Assembly: GCF_017745215.1 (NCBI RefSeq)
Contig: NZ_JAGHZV010000006.1
Span: 1 to 64,000, forward strand
Source of the DNA: Sphingomonas sp.
GTDB taxonomy: Bacteria > Pseudomonadota > Alphaproteobacteria > Sphingomonadales > Sphingomonadaceae
Length of the DNA stretch: 64,000 nucleotides
Reading direction: 5' to 3'
Position 1 is the first letter of the stretch; each line of letters begins with the position of its first letter. Both the position numbers and the translations under genes were made by a program. Under the pieces are notes generated by a model, which did not search any database, was not told the DNA's origin, and saw only the letters and a program-made list of their open reading frames with translations. Shown here in pieces: positions 1-8,261 of the stretch.

Positions 1-662
1 ACACCAACCGCGGCCTGCAATTCCTCGACCTGATCCAGGAAGGCAACATCGGCCTGATGAAGGCGGTGGACAAGTTCGAGTATCGCCGCGGCTACAAATT
101 CTCGACCTATGCGACGTGGTGGATCCGCCAGGCGATCACCCGCTCGATCGCCGACCAGGCGCGGACGATCCGCATCCCGGTCCATATGATCGAGACGATC
201 AACAAGCTGGTCCGCACCTCGCGCCAGTTCCTCCACGAGCAGGGCCGCGAGCCCACGCCCGAGGAAATGGCCGAGCGGCTCTCGATGCCGCTCGAGAAGG
301 TCCGCAAGGTGATGAAGATCGCCAAGGAGCCGATCAGCCTCGAGACGCCGATCGGCGACGAGGAAGACAGCCACCTGGGCGACTTCATCGAGGACAAGAA
401 TGCGGTGATCCCGGTCGACGCCGCGATCCAGGCGAACCTCAAGGAGACGGTCACCCGCGTGCTGGCCTCGCTCACGCCGCGCGAGGAGCGCGTGCTGCGC
501 ATGCGCTTCGGCATCGGCATGAACACCGATCACACGCTCGAGGAAGTCGGCCAGCAGTTCAGCGTGACGCGCGAGCGCATCCGCCAGATCGAAGCCAAGG
601 CGCTGCGCAAGCTCAAGCACCCGAGCCGCAGCCGCAAGATGCGCTCCTTCCTCGACCAGTAA
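1..662 (+). CDS. rpoD: RNA polymerase primary sigma factor RpoD, C-terminal part (5' end outside window)
   Basis: This is the housekeeping sigma-70 factor, which directs core RNA polymerase to most promoters. The reading frame is open from the first bases of the window and ends at the TAA at 660-662, so about 220 C-terminal residues are present and the N-terminus (region 1.1 and the non-conserved region) lies outside. Region 2.3/2.4 is visible as [10 protein letters not shown], followed by region 3 ([14 protein letters not shown]) and region 4, with the -35-binding helix-turn-helix [17 protein letters not shown]. The RFGIGM segment and the length fit RpoD better than RpoH or RpoS. A strong terminator follows immediately. 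Identification is very secure; only the truncation is a limitation. Confidence 0.97.
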   Translation, partial: TNRGLQFLDLIQEGNIGLMKAVDKFEYRRGYKFSTYATWWIRQAITRSIADQARTIRIPVHMIETINKLVRTSRQFLHEQGREPTPEEMAERLSMPLEKVRKVMKIAKEPISLETPIGDEEDSHLGDFIEDKNAVIPVDAAIQANLKETVTRVLASLTPREERVLRMRFGIGMNTDHTLEEVGQQFSVTRERIRQIEAKALRKLKHPSRSRKMRSFLDQ

Positions 663-683
663 TCGAGGATGATCGACGGAAAT

Positions 684-719
684 GGGCGCCGCTCCGGGAG
701 GCCGGAGCAGCGCCCTTTT
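684..719 (+). terminator. Rho-independent terminator of rpoD
   Basis: The left arm (684-697) pairs with the right arm (702-715) around a 4-base GAGG loop. The stem is 13 base pairs with one C/A mismatch, very GC-rich, and followed by TTTT at 716-719. It begins 22 bases after the rpoD stop and abuts the stop codon of the convergent gene at 724. Confidence 0.9.
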
Positions 720-723
720 CGTC

Positions 724-2295
724 TCAGCCGCGGATGCGCTTCGTGCTGAAGCCACCCTCGATCAGCTTCGAGACCAGCCCGGTCTCGCGCTTGAGGTCCT
801 CGGTGAGCGCCGCCACGCCGGCGTCGGTGCCCTTGGCGAGCGCCGCGTCGAGCTCCTTCGCTGCGGGCGGGCCCTCCTTGATCGAACGCTTGCTGTGCAG
901 CCCGAAGCTGGTGATCAGCTCGCGGACGATGCCGCCGGCGACATATTGCTCGATCGGCACGTCGGTATAGATCAGCTCGGGTGGCCACATCCGCCATTCC
1001 CACCAGGGGATCTTGGGCTTGTAGATCGGTTCCTTGGGCAGCACCCAGTCGAACACCGCGCAGCGCGAGGCGCGGCGGCCGAGCGCGTCGAGCCCGTAGC
1101 GGCCGAGGATGCGCAGCGGCGTGTCCGGCGTGAGCTCGACGATGATGTCCTGCCAGACGATCGACCACCACGCCGCCTGGCGCATCGCGCTCTGCACCGA
1201 AGGCGGGGCGAGCCAGACGCCGACGTTGAGGAAATAGGCGTCGATCTGCTTGAGCGCCGCCTGCCCCGCCGCCGTCGAGCCGAATCCGGTATAGGGCGCC
1301 GGCGAGCCCGAGAGGCCCATCAGGTTGATGTCGAACCAATGGTGCCAGGTCGAGTCCGCAAGGATGCGGCCGACGTCGACCATATGGCCGTTGTAGGCGG
1401 AGATCACCCCGATCTCCTGGCCGTGCTTGGTCGCGGTCGGGTCCTTGATCCGACCCCAGGCAATGACCTGCGGCGGCTCCTGCCCGCCCGCCCCGGTCGG
1501 CCAGTCGGCATTGCCGCCGACCGACGGCGCCAGCGCTTCGCCTTCGTGCTGGTGGTCGGGGAGATAGTTGATCGGTCCGTCGGGCCCGCACAGCACCGGG
1601 TGCGGGCGCGAATAGAAGATGCCGGTCCTGTAGCGGCGCCAGCGGATCGTCTGCGGAATGTCGTCCGACTGGTCGTCGAAGTTGAAGAAGTCGGCAGGTG
1701 GATCGGGATCGGCGGGCTCGCCCATCACCGGCGGACGCTGCACGATCGTGGTGTTCCAGTCATAGGGGGAGTTGGGCGGCGCCGGATATTGGCGCATCTG
1801 CTTGACGCGGCGGATCTGGCCGCAGAGCCCCTGCCCCAGGTTCGCATGGTCGCCGGTGGTGAGCACGCCGCCGAACTTGGGCGCGGCCATGAACTGGTCG
1901 AGCAAGGTCAGCTCGCCCGGGGTCAAGTTGCCGTTCCCCCCGGTGATGCCGAAGAACCAGATCTGGTCGTATTTGTTGATGATGTCGAGGTCGGTGAGCT
2001 TCTTCGGCGTGCCCGGGCTCACCGTGGCGCTGGGATCGAAGCCGTCGCGGTTGCAGACGTCGACCTTGAAGTCGACGTAGAAATAGGCGTGGGTCTCGAG
2101 CAGTGTCTTGACGTAGGTCAGGCCCTGGAACGAGCCGCCCTGGAGCATGATCGTGCTGTCGGTGTAGATCAGGATGCGGCACTCGGCGGGCGGGCGCCAC
2201 CAGGTGAAGTCGCGTTCCCAGTCGGGGACGTTCCAGCGATCGCGCAGGATGTCGCCAAGATTTGGGCGCAGCACAGCCCCGGGAAAACTAGCCAT
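724..2295 (-). CDS. Unrecognised 523-residue protein, possibly with a glutamine-amidotransferase-like N-terminal domain
   Basis: I do not recognise this gene as a named family. The start at 2295 (MASFPGAVLRPN) has a GGAG motif about 9 bases upstream; an in-frame extension to 2370 would need a TTG start and lacks such a site. There is no signal peptide or membrane segment, so it is probably cytoplasmic. The N-terminal half has alternating strand-like segments (ILIYTDSTIML, YDQIWFFGITGG, GGVLTTGDHANLG) that resemble a class I amidotransferase/ThuA-like fold, but I see no clear Cys-His-Glu triad. The middle carries an aromatic-rich block DVGRILADSTWHHWFDINL around residues 300-320. The gene stands alone, convergent with rpoD, behind an AT-richer, repeat-bearing upstream region. 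Function unknown; the fold comparison is inference. Confidence 0.8.
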   Translation of the reverse strand: MASFPGAVLRPNLGDILRDRWNVPDWERDFTWWRPPAECRILIYTDSTIMLQGGSFQGLTYVKTLLETHAYFYVDFKVDVCNRDGFDPSATVSPGTPKKLTDLDIINKYDQIWFFGITGGNGNLTPGELTLLDQFMAAPKFGGVLTTGDHANLGQGLCGQIRRVKQMRQYPAPPNSPYDWNTTIVQRPPVMGEPADPDPPADFFNFDDQSDDIPQTIRWRRYRTGIFYSRPHPVLCGPDGPINYLPDHQHEGEALAPSVGGNADWPTGAGGQEPPQVIAWGRIKDPTATKHGQEIGVISAYNGHMVDVGRILADSTWHHWFDINLMGLSGSPAPYTGFGSTAAGQAALKQIDAYFLNVGVWLAPPSVQSAMRQAAWWSIVWQDIIVELTPDTPLRILGRYGLDALGRRASRCAVFDWVLPKEPIYKPKIPWWEWRMWPPELIYTDVPIEQYVAGGIVRELITSFGLHSKRSIKEGPPAAKELDAALAKGTDAGVAALTEDLKRETGLVSKLIEGGFSTKRIRG

Positions 2296-2332
2296 TTTCC
2301 GTTCTCCGTTCGATAGCGATGTGTGGACGCAA

Positions 2333-2347
2333 GATCGATTATCGATC
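2333..2347. promoter_or_regulatory. 15-bp perfect palindrome upstream of the orphan gene
   Basis: GATCGAT-T-ATCGATC lies 38 bases upstream of the start codon at 2295. Its position and symmetry suit an operator or a structured leader for that gene. No regulator is known; role is inferred from symmetry and position only. Confidence 0.35.
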
Positions 2348-2409
2348 GGATCGAGCTGCGACTCGCCCAATACCGGGATCCGACCTGGGGAGCTTCCGTC
2401 CCGATCGAG

Positions 2410-2445
2410 ATGGAGTCAAATATTCATCATACGATTATGGAGTCA
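2410..2445. repeat. Spaced direct repeat ATGGAGTCA (two copies, 27-bp period)
   Basis: ATGGAGTCA occurs at 2410-2418 and again at 2437-2445. On the minus strand these are TGACTCCAT boxes upstream of the gene starting at 2295. Each copy contains GAGTC, a GANTC site of the kind methylated by alphaproteobacterial CcrM. The stretch around it is noticeably more AT-rich than its neighbourhood. Confidence 0.45.
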
Positions 2446-2488
2446 TGTCTCAGGCATCGTAACCGATCTATTATCAGTTACTTCGACA

Positions 2489-3427
2489 TCAACCCTGCGA
2501 CGGCCTGCACCAGAGCGAAACCCGCTTCGCCGCCTTGTCGAAGCTGAGCCTCGCGCAGGCGGCCAGCGCGGGCCGCGGGATGGTGAGGCCGAAGGCGGGC
2601 GGGCGGCCCTTCCAGTTCGCGGTCACCACGATCTCGTCGGGATCGTCGACCTGCCCTTCCTCGCGGATGGCCTCGCCGCGGCCGGCCTCGTCGACCCGGT
2701 CGCGCACGCGCACCGCGATCCGCGTGAACGCGAAGGGCGGCATGGCGAAGGGCCGCGCCAGCGTCATCAACCGCACCGGGCGCCTGACCCCCATGCCAAC
2801 CTCGAAGTCCCAGCTCGGGCCGCTCAGCGTGCCGCCATAGGCCGCGGCGATCGCCGCGCCGGCCGCCGCCGTCGCGACGGGGTAGCGCTCGGCGGAGTCG
2901 AGGTCGAACGCCACCGTCATCCCGAAGCTCGCTTCCTTCCAGCCGGTGAGGCTCGCCGAATCGATCCCGCCGGTCAGCGGCATGTCGTAGCGGCCCTGCC
3001 CGGCGGCGAGCGGGGCGAGGACGAAGGTCACCTTGCTTTGCGGCAGGACCCAGGGCCCGACCGAACCGTCGCCCACGCTCGGCGGCGCGCCGACGAACCA
3101 GAAGGCGCGCGTCCGCTGGCGCCTGCCGCCGACCGCGAAGGGAACCGGGCGGTTGTAGCCCTTGAACTCGCGACGGCCCGAGACCGAGAGGTCGGCGCGG
3201 CCCATGATCCCGGCGGGGGAGAGGCCGTGACGGGTCACGAAGGCCTGGTTGAGCACCAGCCGGTCGGGCCCGGCCGAGACGATGTGCAGCTGCGCCGGCT
3301 CGCCCTCGACTTCGCTCGCCACGAGCTCGTCCGGCGAAACGACGAGCTCGTCTCGCGACGGAGCCTGGTCCTGCCCCGCCGCGCAGAGCAGCATCGCCGC
3401 GGTCGCCAGCCCGATCACCTTGCGCAT
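2489..3427 (-). CDS. Exported protein with a degenerate retropepsin-like domain
   Basis: The start at 3427 (MRKVIGLATAAMLLC) gives a signal peptide and has a GGGGG motif just upstream; a 10-residue longer start at 3457 would bury it. The mature part looks like the periplasmic aspartyl-protease-like proteins of sphingomonads: a segment VEGEPAQLHIVSAGPDRLVLN matches the pattern in which a DTG catalytic triplet normally sits, followed by a right-hand segment VGGRRQRTRAFWF and a VGPWVLP strand. Here the expected DTG reads SAG, so the catalytic aspartate is missing at that site and the protein may be inactive or have another role. The family assignment is pattern-based inference. It lies 193 bases upstream of the orphan gene on the same strand, so co-transcription is possible but not evident. 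Confidence 0.65.
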   Translation of the reverse strand: MRKVIGLATAAMLLCAAGQDQAPSRDELVVSPDELVASEVEGEPAQLHIVSAGPDRLVLNQAFVTRHGLSPAGIMGRADLSVSGRREFKGYNRPVPFAVGGRRQRTRAFWFVGAPPSVGDGSVGPWVLPQSKVTFVLAPLAAGQGRYDMPLTGGIDSASLTGWKEASFGMTVAFDLDSAERYPVATAAAGAAIAAAYGGTLSGPSWDFEVGMGVRRPVRLMTLARPFAMPPFAFTRIAVRVRDRVDEAGRGEAIREEGQVDDPDEIVVTANWKGRPPAFGLTIPRPALAACARLSFDKAAKRVSLWCRPSQG

Positions 3428-3918
3428 GCGTTCCCCCTCGCCCGATCGCCGCGCCATAGCAGCGCCACCCGGCTGAATCCGTCCTGAACCGTCCGGAGCA
3501 TGCCCTCGCCGAGGCGTCGCGCCCGACCTGAAGAGTCACAAGAGTCACGACCCGTCGCCGCGATCCGGCAGTCGGATCGGTACGAACCGAACGAAATCGC
3601 GCGTCATTGTTCCATCTGGCCCCGACAGTTTCAAAGAGCGGCCAGGAAACCCGGCGCGCCGAGCCAAGCAGGCGAAATCCTACATTGCAAGGAACCGTGA
3701 GCCACCCGCCACGACCGATCGTTCCAGTTGTGCAAAGGTATTTTTGGATGCCTCCAAAGAATTAACCGCAGTCATCCTCCGTCTCGTTCTGGAACAACGC
3801 GCTTCGACCTAGGTAAACTGCGCATAAACCACGTCTTTACGCGCCTTGGTATATTCCCGGATGGCATGAGAGGTCACTGCCGCCAGCGGGTGGCAGCTTT
3901 CGGTTCTTCTGGGGGCCT
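3428..3918. other. Intergenic region without a supported gene (491 bp)
   Basis: No reading frame here has convincing start context or family resemblance. It holds the tandem pair AGAGTCAC-A-AGAGTCAC at 3532-3548 (two GANTC sites nine bases apart) and stretches of lower GC than the flanks. It presumably carries the divergent promoters of the leftward exported protein and the rightward run starting at 3919. I cannot place -35/-10 elements with confidence. Confidence 0.5.
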
Positions 3919-4584
3919 ATGGCGTTCGATTCGGTCCAGATTGCGCGGCTCGGCGGCGCGTGGCAGGCGATGGGGGCACTGGCCGCTTCGGACGGCACGG
4001 TGAACCACCGCTGGCTGCAGCGCCTCGCCCGCACGCCCGAGCCGCTCCGCGACCTCGCGGACGCGGCGCATTATCTCTGCCTGCTCCACGGCCGCCACCC
4101 CGGCGTGGTCGATTTCGCGCTCGACCATGCGCACCTGCCGGGCGAGCATGGCTGGCTCGAAACCGCCGCCGAAGCCTTCGTCACCGAACGCGCCTATCTC
4201 GTCCGCCTCGTCGCTGCCGCCGGCCCGCTGCCGAGCACGCCCGGCCAGGCCGAGGCCGAAGCCGCCGCGGCGGCGCAGCGCCACGCGCTCGACATGCTCG
4301 CCCAATCCGATCGCAGCGGCTGCGCGAGCGGCGCCGCCTTCGCGCTCGCGCTGGACTGGCTGGCGATCCGCCCGGTGCTCGACAGCGCCGCGGAACGGCT
4401 TGGGCTCACGCCGCCGCCCTGCGGCCTGCCGCTTTCCGAGGAGACGGTCACCGTGGTCGACGCGCTCGCGCGCGAACCCAGCGTCGAGCGCGCGATGCTG
4501 TTCGGCGCGCAGCAGCTGTTCGCGCAGCACCGCGCGCTGTTCGACCTGCTCGAGGTCCGCGCCTCCGCCCGCGCGCACCATTGA
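3919..4584 (+). CDS. Uncharacterised 221-residue helical protein heading the moxR run
   Basis: I do not recognise a named family with certainty. The protein starts MAFDSVQIARLGGAW and is Ala/Leu/Arg-rich and probably all-helical, with no signal peptide or membrane segment. Short motifs include DAAHYLCLLHGRHPG near residue 50 and an acidic/aromatic MLFGAQQLFAQHRALFDLLE stretch near the C-terminus. It is the first gene of a rightward run and lies 71 bases before the MoxR-type ATPase, so a link to that system is plausible but inferred only from position. The length and composition are ordinary and codon use matches its neighbours, so it is very likely a genuine gene. Confidence 0.7.
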   Translation: MAFDSVQIARLGGAWQAMGALAASDGTVNHRWLQRLARTPEPLRDLADAAHYLCLLHGRHPGVVDFALDHAHLPGEHGWLETAAEAFVTERAYLVRLVAAAGPLPSTPGQAEAEAAAAAQRHALDMLAQSDRSGCASGAAFALALDWLAIRPVLDSAAERLGLTPPPCGLPLSEETVTVVDALAREPSVERAMLFGAQQLFAQHRALFDLLEVRASARAHH

Positions 4585-4655
4585 TTTTCAGGCGGGCGGC
4601 TTGCGCTCGCCCCCGCCTTCCCGGTACGCAAACGGTCCGTTTCAAAGGACCACCG

Positions 4656-5504
4656 ATGCGTTTCCAGGGCACCCAGAGCTATGTCGCGACCGAGGATCTG
4701 AAGGTCGCGGTCAACGCCGCGGTCACGCTGCGCCGCCCCCTGCTCGTCAAGGGCGAGCCGGGGACGGGCAAGACCGTGCTCGCCTATGAGATCGCCAAGG
4801 CAGTCGGCGCGCCGCTGATCGAGTGGAACGTCAAGTCGACCACCAAGGCGCAGCAGGGGCTCTATGAATATGACGCGGTCGCGCGGCTTCGCGACGGCCA
4901 GCTCGGCGATCCGCGCGTCCACGACATCGGCAACTATATCCGGCGCGGCAAGCTTTGGGACGCCTTCACCAGCCCCCAGGTGCCCGTGCTGCTGATCGAC
5001 GAGATCGACAAGGCCGACATCGAATTCCCGAACGACCTGCTCCAGGAACTCGATCGGATGGAATTCCACGTCTACGAGACCAACGAGACGGTGCGCGCCG
5101 CCGAGCGGCCGATCGTGGTGATCACTTCGAACAACGAGAAGGAGCTGCCCGACGCCTTCCTGCGGCGCTGCTTCTTCCACTACATCAAGTTCCCCGATCG
5201 CGAGACGATGCAGGCGATCGTCGACGTCCATTTCCCCGGCATCCAGAAGATCCTCGTCTCCAAGGCGATGGACATCTTCTACGACATCCGCGAGGTACCG
5301 GGGCTCAAGAAGAAGCCTTCGACCAGCGAGTTGCTCGACTGGCTGAAGCTGCTGCTCCACGAAGCGATGCCGCTCGACGTGCTCCAGTCGCGCGACCCGT
5401 CGAAGGCGATCCCGCCGCTCCATGGCGCGCTGCTCAAGAACGAGCAGGACGTGATGCTGTTCGAACGGCTCGCCTTCATGGCGCGGCGGCAGCAGGGGAA
5501 GTGA
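4656..5504 (+). CDS. MoxR-family AAA+ ATPase
   Basis: A MoxR-type AAA+ ATPase; members act as chaperones that, with a von Willebrand factor A partner, help mature or insert cofactors into other proteins. The start at 4656 (MRFQGTQSYVATEDL) follows an AAGGAC ribosome site and gives 282 residues. Visible motifs are Walker A GEPGTGKT at residues 33-40, Walker B VLLIDEIDKAD near 111-121, sensor 1 VVITSNNEKELPDAF and the arginine-finger segment FLRRCF. The matching VWA protein lies at 8842-10020, separated by four unrelated-looking genes; in many proteobacteria the two are adjacent. The client is unknown. Confidence 0.92.
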   Translation: MRFQGTQSYVATEDLKVAVNAAVTLRRPLLVKGEPGTGKTVLAYEIAKAVGAPLIEWNVKSTTKAQQGLYEYDAVARLRDGQLGDPRVHDIGNYIRRGKLWDAFTSPQVPVLLIDEIDKADIEFPNDLLQELDRMEFHVYETNETVRAAERPIVVITSNNEKELPDAFLRRCFFHYIKFPDRETMQAIVDVHFPGIQKILVSKAMDIFYDIREVPGLKKKPSTSELLDWLKLLLHEAMPLDVLQSRDPSKAIPPLHGALLKNEQDVMLFERLAFMARRQQGK

Positions 5505-5508
5505 CGCG

Positions 5509-5934
5509 ATGACCTACACCGGGCAGTGCGCGTGCGGCGCGGTGACCGCGACGATCGAGGGCGAGCCGATCGCGGTGCGGCAATGCTGGTGCCGCCAGTG
5601 CCAGAAGATCGCGGCCGGATCCGGCACCACCAACGCGATGTTCGAGACCACGGGGATCGCGCTTCGGGGTGAGCTCGCGCACGGCAGCTATGTCGCGGCG
5701 AGCGGCAACCAGCTCAGCCAGCATTTCTGCCCGCGCTGCGGCACGCATGTGATGGGCGAGAGCTCGGCGCGGCCGCAGTATCGCAGCGTCCGCATCGGCT
5801 TCCTCGACGAGGGCCATGGCCTTGCGCCCAGCACGCTGATCTGGACCGGCGAAGCACCGGACTGGGCGCATCTCGACCCCGAGTTGCCGCACGTCGAGCG
5901 CCAGCCGCCGCCGCCCGTCGCCGCCAAGCCCTGA
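5509..5934 (+). CDS. GFA (glutathione-dependent formaldehyde-activating-like) zinc protein
   Basis: A small zinc-binding protein of the GFA superfamily. The Cys pattern is clear: GQCACGAV at the N-terminus, CWCRQCQK around residues 27-34, and FCPRCGTH near residue 74, which together make the structural and catalytic-type zinc sites of the fold. The 141-residue length is normal. Most GFA-like proteins have no proven formaldehyde role, so the biochemical activity here is open. It starts 4 bases after the MoxR gene and is followed 3 bases later by the DUF817 gene, so it is co-transcribed with both. Confidence 0.85.
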   Translation: MTYTGQCACGAVTATIEGEPIAVRQCWCRQCQKIAAGSGTTNAMFETTGIALRGELAHGSYVAASGNQLSQHFCPRCGTHVMGESSARPQYRSVRIGFLDEGHGLAPSTLIWTGEAPDWAHLDPELPHVERQPPPPVAAKP

Positions 5935-5937
5935 CGC

Positions 5938-6804
5938 TTGCCGCCGCCCCGCGTCACGCCCGAGGTCGCCGGCGCCACCCGCTTCGCTGCGGTGCGCGCG
6001 TGGCTGGAAGCCTATGCGCCGCGGCCGGGGTGGCGGGCGTGGCTGTTCGAGTTCCTGCTGTTCGGGTTCAAGCAGGGCTGGGCCTGCCTGTTCGGCGCGC
6101 TGCTGCTGGCGCTGCTCTTCGCGACGCACCTGCTCTATCCGGCGCAAGCCCCGCTCGCGCGCTACGATTTCCTGGTGATCGCCGCGGTGCTGATCCAGGT
6201 TGCGATGCTCGCCTTCCGGCTCGAGAGCCTCGAGGAAGCCAAGGTGATCCTCGCCTTCCATGTCGTCGGCACGGCGATGGAAGTGTTCAAGACCAGCCAG
6301 GGATCGTGGCTCTATCCCGAGCCGAGCCTGCTGCGGATCGGCGGGGTGCCGCTGTTCTCGGGCTTCATGTATGCTGCGGTGGGCAGCTATATCGCGCGGA
6401 TCTGGCGAATCTTCGACTTCCGTTTCGAGCCCTATCCGCCGCATCGGGCGACCTGGCTGCTCGCCGCGGCGATCTATGCCAACTTCTTCACCCATCACTG
6501 GCTGCCCGACGCGCGCTGGCTGTTGTTCGCCGCGACGGTGCTGCTGTTCTGGCGGACGCGCGTGTGGTTCACGGTGTGGCGCAGGCCGCGCTGGATGCCG
6601 CTGCTCAGCGGCTGGTTCCTCGTCGCCTTGTTCATCTGGGGCGCCGAGAATATCGGCACCTTTTCGCGCGCCTGGATGTATCCTGGCCAGGAGAAGGGCT
6701 GGACCCTGGTGTCGCCCGCCAAGCTGGGAGCCTGGTACCTGCTGATGATCATTTCCTTCGTGCTCGTCTCGACGATCCACCGCGGAGCGCGCGATGCGCG
6801 ATGA
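5938..6804 (+). CDS. DUF817 integral membrane protein
   Basis: A polytopic membrane protein of the DUF817 family, function unknown. It reads from a TTG start at 5938, three bases after the preceding stop. I count about seven or eight hydrophobic segments; conserved-looking motifs include WLFEFLLFGFKQGW, HVVGTAMEVFKTSQGSW and WGAENIGTFSRAW. Length (288 residues) is as expected for the family. The end overlaps the next gene by 11 bases, indicating translational coupling. Confidence 0.88.
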   Translation: MPPPRVTPEVAGATRFAAVRAWLEAYAPRPGWRAWLFEFLLFGFKQGWACLFGALLLALLFATHLLYPAQAPLARYDFLVIAAVLIQVAMLAFRLESLEEAKVILAFHVVGTAMEVFKTSQGSWLYPEPSLLRIGGVPLFSGFMYAAVGSYIARIWRIFDFRFEPYPPHRATWLLAAAIYANFFTHHWLPDARWLLFAATVLLFWRTRVWFTVWRRPRWMPLLSGWFLVALFIWGAENIGTFSRAWMYPGQEKGWTLVSPAKLGAWYLLMIISFVLVSTIHRGARDAR

Positions 6805-8203
6805 GCCGCGCCGCGACTGGATCGCCGTCGGGCTGATCACGCTCGCGGGCCTCGGGCTGCGCATCGCCGCAGCGCGCGGGGGCCTATGGCTCGACGAGGC
6901 CTGGTCGGCAGTGAATGCGCAGGAGGTGGGCACCGCGCTCGGCGTGTTTCTGCGGATCAACCACGACAACAACCACCACCTCAACACGCTGTGGCTCCAG
7001 CTCGTCGGGCTCGACGCTTCGCCGGTCGTGCAGCGCGGGCTGTCGATCGCAACCGGCACGCTCAGCATCCCGCTCGCGGCGCTGATCGCGTCGCGGCAGA
7101 GCGCGGGCACGGCAGTGACCGCGGCGATCCTGTTCGCGATCTCGCCGCTGCTGGTGACCTATGGCGCCGAGGCGCGCGGCTATGCGCCGATGCTGTTCTT
7201 CCTGCTGATCGCGGTGCTGCTGACCGCGCGCTGGCTCGACGACACCAGCGCGCGGGTGCCGGCGATCCCGCTGTTCCTCGCGGTGCTGATGGGCATGTTC
7301 TCGCAGCTGACCTGCGTGTTCGGGCTGGTTGCGATCGGACTGTGGGTCGGCTGGGCGCTGCTGCGCAGCCGCAAGCCCAAGCGGGCACTGGTCGACGGCG
7401 CGCGGGTGCTGGCGCCGATGGCGCTCGCCGCGGGACTCGCGATCGGCGTGGTGCTGGGCGCGGCGCATGCGGCGGGGACGGGCCTCCAGGTCGGCTCCTA
7501 CACGCCCTTCACCTTCGCCAAGCTGGGCGAAGGCCTGGGGGCGCTGATGCTCTCGACCTTCGGCGGACCCGTCGCGCTGGTCGCGGCGCTGGTGCTGCTC
7601 GCCCCGCCCGACAGCCCCGGCGATGCCGCGGGCGTGGCGCGCGACCGGTCGTTCTTCCTGTTCGCGCTGCTGATCCCGGTCGGCGTCGTCCTGCTCCAGC
7701 TCGGCAACAGCGGCGCGCCGCGCTACCTGCTGCTGAGCGGGATGGGCGCCGTGATGCTTGCGGCGGTGCACACCGCGCCGCGGCTGGCGGCAGGCTATCG
7801 CTGGCGCTGGCCGGTGATCGTCGCGCTGTCGGTGGTGATCGTCGCCTCGCTGGTCACCGACTGGCGGATCGCGGTGAATCGCCGCGCTGACCCTGCCGCG
7901 GCGATCGACGCGATGGTCGCGCGCGCGCCCGGCGGCGCCGAGGTCGCGGTCGGCTTTTCGCGCTCGGCCGCGGTGCTGCAGGCGGGCGTGGCGGCGCGGC
8001 GCTATCCGATCCGGATCGTCGAGGCCCCCTGCCCCGCGACGCGTTTCCTCTACCTCGACCGCAACGGCGGCGATCCCTTCCCCGCGGTCGCGACGCGCTG
8101 CGGGTCGCGCTACCACGAGATCGCCGGCGCGCGCCCGACGGGGCTCTCCGGCCTGCCCTGGAAGCTCTACGAGCGCGACGAAGCGCCAGTGGCGGGCCGC
8201 TGA
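6794..8203 (+). CDS. GT-C-type glycosyltransferase-like membrane protein
   Basis: A polytopic inner-membrane protein of 469 residues that resembles lipid-linked-sugar-dependent (GT-C fold) glycosyltransferases of the mannosyltransferase/ArnT kind. The first periplasmic loop carries an acidic motif in GGLWLDEAWSAVN (about residues 30-42), the usual catalytic-base position in this fold, followed by multiple membrane helices and a soluble C-terminal tail of about 110 residues. The start ATG at 6794 overlaps the DUF817 gene by 11 bases. Donor and acceptor cannot be read from the sequence; family placement is by architecture rather than by a strong signature. Confidence 0.75.
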   Translation: MRDEPRRDWIAVGLITLAGLGLRIAAARGGLWLDEAWSAVNAQEVGTALGVFLRINHDNNHHLNTLWLQLVGLDASPVVQRGLSIATGTLSIPLAALIASRQSAGTAVTAAILFAISPLLVTYGAEARGYAPMLFFLLIAVLLTARWLDDTSARVPAIPLFLAVLMGMFSQLTCVFGLVAIGLWVGWALLRSRKPKRALVDGARVLAPMALAAGLAIGVVLGAAHAAGTGLQVGSYTPFTFAKLGEGLGALMLSTFGGPVALVAALVLLAPPDSPGDAAGVARDRSFFLFALLIPVGVVLLQLGNSGAPRYLLLSGMGAVMLAAVHTAPRLAAGYRWRWPVIVALSVVIVASLVTDWRIAVNRRADPAAAIDAMVARAPGGAEVAVGFSRSAAVLQAGVAARRYPIRIVEAPCPATRFLYLDRNGGDPFPAVATRCGSRYHEIAGARPTGLSGLPWKLYERDEAPVAGR

Positions 8204-8261
8204 CGTGGCGCGCCGGCCTTCCCCGCTCCAACCTCGCCCCGCCAATCAGGAGGAACGATCG

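Noticed and set aside
1..662. RpoH or RpoS instead of RpoD for the truncated sigma factor
   Set aside because: The region 3-4 sequence with RFGIGM and the [17 protein letters not shown] helix are those of the primary sigma factor, and the C-terminal FLDQ end fits RpoD.
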